Positions 17,638 to 25,360 of a stretch of DNA of 64,000 nt are shown here, in pieces. The notes under the pieces are model-generated. The model was not told the DNA's origin and did not search any database. It was given only the letters and a program-made list of their open reading frames with translations. A program made the position numbers and the translations under genes. The stretch's first letter is position 1; every line of letters begins with the position of its first letter. The stretch is from Dorea sp. AF36-15AT (GTDB taxonomy: Bacteria > Bacillota > Clostridia > Lachnospirales > Lachnospiraceae): positions 265,998-329,997 of the forward strand of contig NZ_QUDV01000002.1 in NCBI RefSeq assembly GCF_003477705.1, in the 5' to 3' direction.

Positions 17638-17850
17638 ATGAAAATAAATAATACGAAGACATTAGGTGAAACTATACGGGCAAGAAGGAAAGAATTACAT
17701 TATACACAGGCATATTTAGCAGAGTTCACTGGACTTAGTGTTACATTTATTTCGGATGTGGAAAGAGGAAAAACGACGGCAGAAATAGAAAAAATTATTC
17801 GTTTGATTAATGTGTTGGGGTTGAATTTGTTAGTAGAAAAGAGGGAATGA
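17638..17850 (+). CDS. hipB: HipB-like antitoxin, Xre-family repressor
   Basis: A 70-residue DNA-binding protein, nearly all helix-turn-helix: LGETIRARRKELHYTQAYLAEFTGLSV is followed by the recognition region TFISDVERGKTT. It ends with LNLLVEKRE, like other HipB proteins. It lies 3 bases before hipA. As in other HipBA systems it should neutralise HipA and bind the palindromes upstream of itself. The start is preceded by TTGGAG at the correct distance. Confidence 0.85.
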   Translation: MKINNTKTLGETIRARRKELHYTQAYLAEFTGLSVTFISDVERGKTTAEIEKIIRLINVLGLNLLVEKRE

Positions 17851-17853
17851 TAA

Positions 17854-19137
17854 ATGCAGAGATTGGCTGTTCAAATAGAGGTAAAGGGTGCGTTTAAACA
17901 GGTAGGAGAGATTGTAGGTACGAGCTCGGATGATGCACGATTCACATATACGGAGAGTTATTTGAAAGATCCGGAGAGTAGGGCAGTATCTATTAGTATG
18001 CCGTTAGAACAGCAATCTTTTAGTGTAGAAAGTACAAGAAATTTTTTCGAAGGATTATTACCGGAAGGGTTTACAAGACGATGTGTGGCAGAATGGTTGC
18101 ATCGAGATGAAAAAGACTATCTTGCAATTCTTGCCGGACTGGGGCAAGAGTGCCTTGGTGCAATAAAAATTATCGATGAATCTAGAGCAGTACTTCCGTC
18201 GAAATATAAAGAGCTTACATCAGAAGAAGTGAAAAAACTGGCACAAGAAGGAGCAACGGAATCGGCAGAAATGGTAACTAAATCACATTTATCGTTGACT
18301 GGAGCATCGGGCAAAGTAGGTTTGTATTACGATGAACAAAAAGATAAATGGTACTTGCCAATTGGAGAAGCACCAAGCACTCATATTGTAAAGCAAAGTC
18401 ATATCAGGCTGAAGCGAATAGTGGCAAATGAACAGTTGTGTTTGCTTACAGCGAAAAATTTGGGGATTGAAATACCGCAAAGTTTTATTATAAAGACGGA
18501 AAGTAACGAAGCAGAAGATGTGCTTTTTGCGACAAAGAGATACGATCGGAGAATGCAATCCAATGGAAGAAAATTAAATGGTATGAATATTCCATATAGA
18601 TTACATCAGGAAGATTTTTCGCAGGCATTAGGAATCCCTGCCTCTGAAAAATATGAAAAAGATGGCGGCTCGTATTTGAGCAAAATGTTTGGAATATTGC
18701 GTGATTATTCAGCCTCACCAATTGAAGATCAGTTGAAGTTGTGGGATATATGTGTATTTAATTTCCTGATAGGTAATACCGATAATCATATTAAAAACCT
18801 ATCATTACTTTACGGGAAAGATTTGAAAACAATTCGTCTTGCGCCAGCATACGATATTGTCAGTACCATGGTTTATGAAAGCAGTACAGAAAATATGGCT
18901 TTGAGTATTGGTGGAGATTATAGTATTCGAAAAATTACAGAAGAATCATTTGCAAAAGAAGCTACGAAAGCTGGACTTGGTGTGAAGATGGCAATGAAAC
19001 GACTGGATACGCTACGAAAGAATTTTGTGGAGGCGTTAAATACTGGGGCTCAAGTGTTAGAAGAGCAAGGTTTTGAAGGAACTAAGGATATTGCAGAGCA
19101 GATTATGAGCTGTGGAGGCATACGAAATTACATATAA
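17854..19137 (+). CDS. hipA: HipA-like serine/threonine kinase toxin
   Basis: A full-length 427-residue HipA-family kinase. In E. coli this toxin phosphorylates glutamyl-tRNA synthetase and causes growth arrest. The N-terminal subdomain (about 1-100) is followed by the P-loop-like LSLTGASGKVGL (Ser at 148-151 region), Lys180 in THIVKQSH for ATP, the catalytic loop FNFLIGNTDNHIKNLSLL with Asp310, and the metal-binding PAYDIVS with Asp334. All kinase residues are therefore present and the toxin looks active. Codon use appears more A-rich than in neighbours, which is common for mobile toxin-antitoxin units. Confidence 0.9.
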   Translation: MQRLAVQIEVKGAFKQVGEIVGTSSDDARFTYTESYLKDPESRAVSISMPLEQQSFSVESTRNFFEGLLPEGFTRRCVAEWLHRDEKDYLAILAGLGQECLGAIKIIDESRAVLPSKYKELTSEEVKKLAQEGATESAEMVTKSHLSLTGASGKVGLYYDEQKDKWYLPIGEAPSTHIVKQSHIRLKRIVANEQLCLLTAKNLGIEIPQSFIIKTESNEAEDVLFATKRYDRRMQSNGRKLNGMNIPYRLHQEDFSQALGIPASEKYEKDGGSYLSKMFGILRDYSASPIEDQLKLWDICVFNFLIGNTDNHIKNLSLLYGKDLKTIRLAPAYDIVSTMVYESSTENMALSIGGDYSIRKITEESFAKEATKAGLGVKMAMKRLDTLRKNFVEALNTGAQVLEEQGFEGTKDIAEQIMSCGGIRNYI

Positions 19138-19293
19138 AGGATTCTGTAAAGGGTTCTGCTTGACGAGATACATCTGTCGCTCTGAGAAAAATTTTATAAA
19201 ATTTAAACTACCGAGGCAATGCTATGCATATAATTAATGGTCATATGAAAGGCTATTCTTTACAATAACGGTAAGAATGCTGGAGGTAGGATG

Positions 19294-19656
19294 ATGGATT
19301 ATAAAAAACTGGGAGAAAGGATCAGACAGGCACGCAAAGCACTGCATTATTCGCAGGAACAGTTCGCAGGCGAAATCGGATATTCTGTACCGCATATTTC
19401 ACATGTAGAAAATGCAAGAACCACTCTCAGTGTCGACTTCTTAGTTAAGGCGTCGAATGCTTTACATGTATCTGCTGACCAGCTTCTGTGTGACAGCCTG
19501 AAATATACCAATGATGTATACAAAGGCGAGATAGTGGAAGCGTTAGAAGATTGTAGCCAAACGGAACTTATGATTATCAGTCAGACAGTTATGGATCTGA
19601 AACGCAATTTGAGAAAGAACATAGGTGTCGATGATGAAGAAGGAACAGTTGGGTAA
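19294..19656 (+). CDS. Xre-family transcriptional regulator
   Basis: A 120-residue protein with an N-terminal HTH_3 domain (LGERIRQARKALHYSQEQFAGEIGYSVPHISHVENART) and a helical C-terminal region (about 70-120). Two ATGs are adjacent, and GGAGG favours the second, at 19294. It overlaps the next, also Xre-type, gene by about 26 bases. The pair lies between hipA and the glycerol operon. Its target is unknown. Confidence 0.82.
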   Translation: MDYKKLGERIRQARKALHYSQEQFAGEIGYSVPHISHVENARTTLSVDFLVKASNALHVSADQLLCDSLKYTNDVYKGEIVEALEDCSQTELMIISQTVMDLKRNLRKNIGVDDEEGTVG

Positions 19657-19864
19657 GAATCTGAAGTATATGAGGGAATGTCATAACATGTCACAGAGTC
19701 AGCTGGCGGGTAAATTATGGTTAGACCGCAGTTCTATTTCCGGATACGAGATTGGCAAACGGATGCCGGATATCTTGATTTTGTGGGAAATGGCAGAGAT
19801 TATGAACGTATCTCTGGACGAGCTGGTCGGAAGAAAAAAGATGAGTAAAGCAGTTGGATTATAA
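19631..19864 (+). CDS. Small Xre-family transcriptional regulator
   Basis: A protein of about 77 residues that is essentially one HTH_3 domain: LGKNLKYMRECHNMSQSQLAGKLWLDRSSISGYEIGKRMPD. It begins inside the end of the previous gene, so translation is probably coupled. GTG 19625 or ATG 19634 are other possible starts. No target is evident. Two regulators in tandem plus HipB make three Xre proteins within 2.2 kb. Confidence 0.78.
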   Translation: MMKKEQLGKNLKYMRECHNMSQSQLAGKLWLDRSSISGYEIGKRMPDILILWEMAEIMNVSLDELVGRKKMSKAVGL

Positions 19865-19872
19865 AAAAGGTA

Positions 19873-19901
19873 TTGCCATATTCTGAGAAAAGTGCTATGG
19901 T
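19873..19901 (+). promoter_or_regulatory. Candidate promoter of the glycerol operon
   Basis: TTGCCA, a 17-bp spacer and TATGGT, both imperfect. It lies before the leader terminator at 19935, as expected for an operon controlled by antitermination. Confidence 0.45.
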
Positions 19902-19934
19902 AATTACAGTTAAATAATGATTTTGGAGAAAACG

Positions 19935-19986
19935 GAGTACAAAAATAGACGGCGTGAAGCCGGCTTGTTTTTGTACTCTTTTTTTG
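19935..19986 (+). terminator. Leader terminator, candidate GlpP target
   Basis: A long hairpin with outer arms GAGTACAAAAA and TTTTTGTACTC and an inner G+C-rich stem around a GTGAA loop, then a run of eight T. It lies between the candidate promoter and the first glycerol gene (20082), so it would stop the operon unless an antiterminator acts. Confidence 0.8.
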
Positions 19987-19989
19987 TTT

Positions 19990-20056
19990 CGTTCAGAGCC
20001 CGGCAGAATTGGACACAAAAGCAAAACGCGCAGCGTTTTGGAAGTGACTCTGGACG
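19990..20056 (+). other. Second structured element in the glycerol leader
   Basis: Outer arms CGTTCAGAG (19990-19998) and CTCTGGACG (20048-20056) enclose a perfect hairpin CAAAACGC-GCA-GCGTTTTG (20022-20040). It lies directly after the leader terminator and 26 bases before the first gene. Role unknown. Confidence 0.4.
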
Positions 20057-20081
20057 AAAGTTAGCAGAAGGAGGATATAAT

Positions 20082-21518
20082 ATGCGAGACATAGTAATAA
20101 TTGGAGCCGGAGTCAGCGGAAGTGCGGTGGCACGAGAACTGTCCAGATATCAGTATGATGTACTGGTGGTGGAAGCTAACAGTGATGTGTGCGAAGGAAC
20201 ATCCAAGGCCAACAGCGGTATTGTTCATGCAGGATTCGACACAGAGCCAGGTTCTATGATGGCGAAGATGAATACCAGAGGCAATGAGATGATGGAGCAG
20301 CTGTCCAAGGATTTGGATTTTCCGTTTAAACGAAATGGATCACTGGTTCTCTGCTTCGACGAGAAAGATATGGATCAGTTAGTATATCTTCTGGAAAAAG
20401 GTCAGAAAAACGGTGTTCCGGGTCTTCGGATTATCACAAAAGAAGAAGTGAAAGAGATGGAGCCGAATGTCACCGATGACATGGTGGCAGCTTTGTATGC
20501 GCCGACTGGTGGAATTGTATGTCCGTTTGGATTGAACATTGCAATGGCTGAAAATGCATGTGAGAATGGTGTGGAGTTCCAGTTTGATACAGAGGTTCAG
20601 AATATCATACCGATCGAAGGTGGTTACAGACTGGAAACTTCCAGGGGTGACATGGAGACAAAGATGGTTATCAATGCGGCGGGTGTCTATGCGGATAAGT
20701 TCCATAATATGGTCAGTGAAGATAAGATTGAGATTATTCCGAGAAAAGGTGAGTACTGTTTGATGGATAAAAAGGTGGGAGATTTTGTAAAGAGTACAAT
20801 TTTCCAGCTTCCTACAAAATACGGTAAAGGCGTACTGGTAACACCTACGGTACACGGTAATCTGCTGGCAGGACCAACGGCGGTAGATATTGAAGATAAG
20901 GAAAATACACAGACGACTGCCGAAGGTTTGGAAGAACTGCTGACAAAGGTAAAAGTCAGCGCACCGAACATTCCGACACGTCAGGTGATCACATCATTTA
21001 CAGGTCTTCGAGCACATTGGACCGGACATGAATTTATTATCAAGGAAGTAGAAGGAGCACCGGGATTTATTGATGTGGCAGGTATTGAGTCACCGGGACT
21101 TACCAGTTCTCCGGCAATTGGAGAATATGTAGCAGAGTTGGTGCGGGGCATTTATCCGAAGGAAAAGAAAGTACATTTCAAGGCAACAAGAAAAGGAATT
21201 CCGAATGTGGCAGAGGCATCATTTGAAGAGCGCCAGGAACTGATCAGACAGAATCCGGCATACGCCAATGTGATCTGTCGATGTGAAGTAGTTACAGAAG
21301 GCGAAATTATGGATGCGATTCACAGACCACTTGGAGCTACAACACTGGACGGCATCAAACGTCGTACCAGAGCAGGGATGGGAAGATGTCAGGCAGGATT
21401 CTGTGCACCAAAACAGGTGGAGATCCTGGCAAGAGAGCTTGGCAAAGACGTATCGGAGATTACCAAATCCGGCGAAGGTTCTGCATTTTTAACAGGTTAC
21501 GATAAGGAGGATATATAA
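20082..21518 (+). CDS. GlpA-like FAD-dependent glycerol-3-phosphate dehydrogenase
   Basis: A 478-residue flavoprotein. The FAD motif is IVIIGAGVSGSAVARELSRY at the N-terminus. The DAO fold runs to about residue 360. The C-terminal [2Fe-2S] BFD-like domain has CRCEVVTEGEIMDA and GMGRCQAGFC. With the next two genes and glpK it forms the glycerol operon of Clostridia, in which the kinase makes glycerol 3-phosphate and this complex oxidises it to DHAP. I use ATG 20082 with AAGGAGG upstream. The open frame from 19917 runs through the leader hairpins and is not coding. Confidence 0.88.
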   Translation: MRDIVIIGAGVSGSAVARELSRYQYDVLVVEANSDVCEGTSKANSGIVHAGFDTEPGSMMAKMNTRGNEMMEQLSKDLDFPFKRNGSLVLCFDEKDMDQLVYLLEKGQKNGVPGLRIITKEEVKEMEPNVTDDMVAALYAPTGGIVCPFGLNIAMAENACENGVEFQFDTEVQNIIPIEGGYRLETSRGDMETKMVINAAGVYADKFHNMVSEDKIEIIPRKGEYCLMDKKVGDFVKSTIFQLPTKYGKGVLVTPTVHGNLLAGPTAVDIEDKENTQTTAEGLEELLTKVKVSAPNIPTRQVITSFTGLRAHWTGHEFIIKEVEGAPGFIDVAGIESPGLTSSPAIGEYVAELVRGIYPKEKKVHFKATRKGIPNVAEASFEERQELIRQNPAYANVICRCEVVTEGEIMDAIHRPLGATTLDGIKRRTRAGMGRCQAGFCAPKQVEILARELGKDVSEITKSGEGSAFLTGYDKEDI

Positions 21519-21519
21519 G

Positions 21520-22788
21520 ATGAAGACAGAGATCGCAATCATCGGGGGAGGACCGGCAGGACTGGCGGCAGCAGTTGCAGCCAGAGAGGCAGGGGTACAA
21601 GATATCCTGATCATAGAGAGAGATAATGAACTTGGTGGTATTTTGAATCAGTGCATACATAACGGATTTGGACTGCATACATTTAAGGAAGAATTGACCG
21701 GACCTGAGTATGCCGGAAGATATATTGAAAAGGTAAAGGAAATGAAGATTCCGTATCTGCTTCATACGATTGTTGTGGATGTGTCCAGGGACAAAGTTGT
21801 TACTGTAATGAATAAAGAACAGGGCATGTTCCAGATTGAGGCAAAAGCAGTGATTCTGGCAATGGGATGCAGAGAGCGTTCCAGAGGTGCACTGAATATT
21901 CCGGGTTATCGTCCGGCGGGTATTTATTCCGCAGGAACTGCACAGAGATACGTCAATATGGAAGGAAGAATGCCTGGTAAAAAGGTTGTGATCCTGGGTT
22001 CCGGAGATATCGGACTGATCATGGCGAGACGTATGACGCTGGAGGGTGCCAAGGTTCAGGTGGTAGCAGAGTTGATGCCATATTCCGGCGGCCTGAAACG
22101 TAATATTGTACAGTGTCTGGATGATTATGGTATCCCGCTGAAGCTGAGTCACACAGTGGTAGACATCAAAGGAAAGAAGCGCGTGGAAGGTGTAACACTT
22201 GCACAGGTAGATGAGAATCGCAAGCCGATTCCGGGTACAGAAGAATATTATGATTGTGATACCTTGCTTCTGTCCTGTGGATTGATCCCGGAGAATGAAC
22301 TTTCTTCCCAGATAGGAGTAGAACTGAATCCGGTGACATCCGGTCCTGTAGTGAATGAAAGTCTGGAGACGAATGTAGACGGCGTATTTGCCTGTGGTAA
22401 CGTGCTTCATGTCCATGATCTGGTAGATTATGTATCCGGAGAAGCAAAGACTGCCGGTGAAAATGCGGCAGCATATGTACAGGGCAATCTTCCGGAAGCT
22501 GGCAAAGAGATTCCATTAAAAGGTGAGAATGGAGTACGTTATACGGTGCCTTGCAGTGTGGATGTCGACCGTATGACGGATAAGCAGGTAGTACGTTTTC
22601 GTGTGGGAAATGTTTATAGAGACAAGTATCTCTGCGTGTATTATAATGATAAGTGTATCAGCAGGGTTAAGAAAAAAGTAATGGCTCCCGGCGAGATGGA
22701 ACAGGTAATCCTTCTGAAATCCAAGCTCAAAGAATTTGAAGGACTTGAGAGCATTACCATTCGGATTGAAGAGGAGGAACAGAGATAA
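21520..22788 (+). CDS. FAD/NAD(P)-dependent oxidoreductase of the glycerol operon
   Basis: A 422-residue flavoprotein of the pyridine nucleotide-disulfide type but without a redox-active CxxxxC at the usual place. The FAD motif is IAIIGGGPAGLAAAVAAREAG. A second nucleotide motif is VVILGSGDIGLIMARRM. It starts 1 base after the previous stop and overlaps the DUF1667 gene by 1 base. The same trio is found in many anaerobic Firmicutes and is thought to be a GlpABC-like glycerol-3-phosphate oxidising complex. The role of this subunit is inferred from context. Confidence 0.85.
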   Translation: MKTEIAIIGGGPAGLAAAVAAREAGVQDILIIERDNELGGILNQCIHNGFGLHTFKEELTGPEYAGRYIEKVKEMKIPYLLHTIVVDVSRDKVVTVMNKEQGMFQIEAKAVILAMGCRERSRGALNIPGYRPAGIYSAGTAQRYVNMEGRMPGKKVVILGSGDIGLIMARRMTLEGAKVQVVAELMPYSGGLKRNIVQCLDDYGIPLKLSHTVVDIKGKKRVEGVTLAQVDENRKPIPGTEEYYDCDTLLLSCGLIPENELSSQIGVELNPVTSGPVVNESLETNVDGVFACGNVLHVHDLVDYVSGEAKTAGENAAAYVQGNLPEAGKEIPLKGENGVRYTVPCSVDVDRMTDKQVVRFRVGNVYRDKYLCVYYNDKCISRVKKKVMAPGEMEQVILLKSKLKEFEGLESITIRIEEEEQR

Positions 22789-23153
22789 TGAGAGAGAAAG
22801 AGTTAGTATGTATCGGATGTCCTCTGGGCTGTAGCCTGAAAGTGACCATCCAGGACGATAGCACTATGGAAGTAACTGGCAATACATGTCCGAGAGGAGC
22901 GGACTATGCCAGAAAAGAACTGACAGATCCAAGACGGATCGTCACGTCTTCAGTCCCGGTAGAGGGAGGCCATCTGCCATGTGTATCTGTGAAGACAGAA
23001 TCAGATATACCAAAAGACAAGATATTTGACTGTATCAAAGCACTGAAAGATGTGAAGCTTCAGGCTCCGGTGAAGATCGGACAGATCGTATTGCCGGATG
23101 TGGCAGGTACAGGGGTCAACGTGTTGGCAACTAAGAATATTCAGGCCCTGTAG
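22788..23153 (+). CDS. DUF1667 domain protein
   Basis: A 121-residue protein with the family cysteines CIGCPLGCSLKV and GNTCPRGADYARKELTDPRR, which could bind an Fe-S cluster. DUF1667 proteins occur as the third gene of glycerol-3-phosphate oxidase operons in Clostridia, as here. The exact function is not known. It overlaps the previous gene by 1 base (stop and start share the A) and lies 27 bases before glpK. Confidence 0.88.
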   Translation: MREKELVCIGCPLGCSLKVTIQDDSTMEVTGNTCPRGADYARKELTDPRRIVTSSVPVEGGHLPCVSVKTESDIPKDKIFDCIKALKDVKLQAPVKIGQIVLPDVAGTGVNVLATKNIQAL

Positions 23154-23180
23154 CAGAATCAAACAGAGAGGATGAATTGT

Positions 23181-24683
23181 ATGGAGCAGTATGTAATGGC
23201 CCTGGATCAGGGGACGACCAGTTCCCGCTGTATATTGTTCAATCATGCGGGGGACATCTGTGGTATGGCACAGAGGGAATTTGAACAGATTTATCCGCAT
23301 CCGGGCTGGGTAGAGCAGAATCCGAGAGAGATCTGGTCATCCCAGTATTCCGTTATGGCACAGGTGATGGCGGAAAATGGAATTGATGCGAAGCAGATAA
23401 AGGGAATTGGTATTACTAATCAGAGAGAGACGACGATTATCTGGAACCGTTATACGGGCGAACCGGTGTACAATGCAATTGTGTGGCAGTGCCGTCGGAC
23501 AGCGGAGATGATTGATGCATTAAAAGAAGAGGGGTTCGATCAGGTGATCCGCGAGAAGACGGGATTGATCGCAGATGCGTATTTCAGTGCCAGCAAGATC
23601 GCATGGATTTTAGATCATGTAGAAGGCGCCAGAGAACAGGCTGAGAAAGGCGATTTGCTCTTTGGAACAGTAGATACCTGGCTGATTTGGAATCTGACCG
23701 GGGGACTGGTACATGTGACCGATTATACGAATGCATCCCGGACGATGTTATTTGACATTCATAAGTTGTGCTGGGATGAGGAAATCATGGCGAAGTTCCG
23801 TATTCCACGTGCAATGCTGCCGGAAGTAAAGCCATCCAGCTGCATTTACGGTTATACGGATGAGAAAGTTCTGGTAGGCAACGTGCCGATAGCAGGTGCA
23901 GCAGGCGATCAGCAGGCGGCACTGTTCGGACAGGGATGTTTTCAGCCTGGGGATGTGAAGAATACATATGGTACAGGATGTTTCCTGCTTATGAACACGG
24001 GAACAGATCCGGTAATGTCAGGCAATGGACTCCTGACAACGATCGCGGCCAGCACAGATCCGGCGAAGGTAGAGTATGCATTGGAAGGCAGTATCTTTGT
24101 AGCCGGAGCCGCTAATCAGTGGCTACGTGACGGCATGCGCCTTGTAGAGAGTACGCCAGAGACAGAAAAGTACGCCAGTCAGGTGGAAGATACAGATGGC
24201 GTATATATTGTTCCTGCATTTGCGGGAATGGGTGCTCCTTACTGGAATCAGTATGCCAGAGGTACAGTGGTCGGACTGACGAGAGGCTGTACCAGAGAGC
24301 ACTTTATCCGTGCAACGCTGGAATCTATCGCATATCAGGCATATGATGTGATTAAGGCGATGGAAGAAGATGCAGGAGTACGGTTGAACGTGCTGAAGGT
24401 AGATGGAGGTGCCAGCGCCAATAATATGCTGATGCAATTCCAGGCAGATATCAATAATGCTATTGTGCATCGCCCGAAATGTATTGAGACTACAGCGCTT
24501 GGAGCAGCATATCTGGCAGGACTTGCAACCGGATACTGGAAGAGCAAAGACGAGATTAAAGAGAACTGGCAGCTTGGAAGAGCATTTGAGTCAGAAATGG
24601 ATAAAGAGAAGAGAAATCAATTGCTGAAAGGCTGGAAACGCGCAGTGCGTTGCGCAATCGCCTGGGCAGAAGATGATGAGTAA
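23181..24683 (+). CDS. glpK: Glycerol kinase
   Basis: A 500-residue FGGY kinase that makes glycerol 3-phosphate. Visible family marks are [41 protein letters not shown], the glycerol-site block [10 protein letters not shown], and [29 protein letters not shown] and [17 protein letters not shown] chose ATG 23181 because AGAGAGG is correctly spaced to it and too close to the ATG at 23172. It is the last gene of the operon before the terminator at 24707. A glycerol facilitator gene is not in this operon. Confidence 0.96.
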   Translation: MEQYVMALDQGTTSSRCILFNHAGDICGMAQREFEQIYPHPGWVEQNPREIWSSQYSVMAQVMAENGIDAKQIKGIGITNQRETTIIWNRYTGEPVYNAIVWQCRRTAEMIDALKEEGFDQVIREKTGLIADAYFSASKIAWILDHVEGAREQAEKGDLLFGTVDTWLIWNLTGGLVHVTDYTNASRTMLFDIHKLCWDEEIMAKFRIPRAMLPEVKPSSCIYGYTDEKVLVGNVPIAGAAGDQQAALFGQGCFQPGDVKNTYGTGCFLLMNTGTDPVMSGNGLLTTIAASTDPAKVEYALEGSIFVAGAANQWLRDGMRLVESTPETEKYASQVEDTDGVYIVPAFAGMGAPYWNQYARGTVVGLTRGCTREHFIRATLESIAYQAYDVIKAMEEDAGVRLNVLKVDGGASANNMLMQFQADINNAIVHRPKCIETTALGAAYLAGLATGYWKSKDEIKENWQLGRAFESEMDKEKRNQLLKGWKRAVRCAIAWAEDDE

Positions 24684-24706
24684 AAGAGAATAAAGCATAG
24701 AATGAG

Positions 24707-24743
24707 AGGCGTCATTGCGGTGGTAGCGATGGCGTCTTTTTTT
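24707..24743 (+). terminator. Intrinsic terminator after glpK
   Basis: Arms AGGCGTCAT and ATGGCGTCT pair over 9 bp with two G-U pairs, followed by a run of seven T. Confidence 0.82.
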
Positions 24744-25062
24744 GCATATCAGCAGGATTAATCATAGATTCTATTATAGAAAATATCTATTAGATGAAAA
24801 TGTTATATTGAAGTAATCTATGCATATTGTTGAATCGATAATTTTAAATATACGCCAATTTGTGCGTGTTTTAGGACTTTTTTGCAATGTAATTGTGATG
24901 AATATGTTGATGAGTGCAATTTTTGCACGAATTGTCAAAAAATAAGTGCAAATGTTTGCTATTTTTTTGTTATTGATGTGTTGATAGAATGTAAAGCATA
25001 AAGAAAGTCCTTGGAGAGGGACGGTAAATACTACTACAAATAATAAATTATGAGGTGAGAAA
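24744..25062 (+). promoter_or_regulatory. Long A+T-rich control region before the HPr/PRD operon
   Basis: This 319-bp gap has no gene. It contains a perfect inverted repeat GTGCAA-TTT-TTGCAC at 24914-24928 and a related near-palindrome starting GTGCAAA at 24946, 32 bp further on. Two small palindromes, TTCTATTATAGAA at 24769-24781 and ATCTATTAGAT at 24785-24795, lie upstream. A TAGAAT box at 24985-24990 has no good -35 partner, which would fit a promoter that needs an activator such as the PRD protein encoded downstream. Confidence 0.45.
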
Positions 25063-25323
25063 ATGGTTGAAAGAAATCTGGTAGTAAAAAACAAAACAGG
25101 ACTTCATGCAAGACCGGCAGCAAGTCTGGCGTCACTGTGTGGCAAGTTCAAAAGCGAGATCAGAATTTACACAGAGGACACAGAGATTAATCCCAAAAGT
25201 GTTCTGAGCATTATGGCAGGCGGCGTGTACGCAGGAACACCGATCAGATTAACCGTTGAAGGTGAAGATGAAGAAGAGGCTGGTGCAGCAATTGTTGAAT
25301 TGATTGAAAATCTGGTTGACTAA
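25063..25323 (+). CDS. HPr-family phosphocarrier protein
   Basis: An 86-residue HPr. The active histidine is His15 in TGLHARPAA, phosphorylated by enzyme I. Ser46 in NPKSVLSIM is the position used by HPr kinase in Firmicutes. A housekeeping HPr normally reads KSIMGVM at this site, and the change to KSVLSIM, with the gene next to a PRD regulator and a PTS operon, suggests a dedicated paralogue that serves the local galactitol-class PTS. It lies 37 bases before the regulator gene. Confidence 0.92.
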   Translation: MVERNLVVKNKTGLHARPAASLASLCGKFKSEIRIYTEDTEINPKSVLSIMAGGVYAGTPIRLTVEGEDEEEAGAAIVELIENLVD

Positions 25324-25360
25324 TTTAAAAGAAAAATGTTTCTGATAAGGAGCAGGTGAC

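Noticed and set aside
19917..20081. N-terminal extension of the first glycerol oxidoreductase
   Set aside because: It crosses the leader terminator hairpin, and AAGGAGG stands before ATG 20082.
21460..22416. Long minus-strand open frame of 318 codons
   Set aside because: It is antisense to the FAD oxidoreductase genes, has low-complexity His/Cys-rich translation, and no ribosome site.
24769..24795. Two small A+T palindromes as regulator sites
   Set aside because: They are short and A+T only, more than 200 bp from the gene, and may be chance. Mentioned only in the region note.
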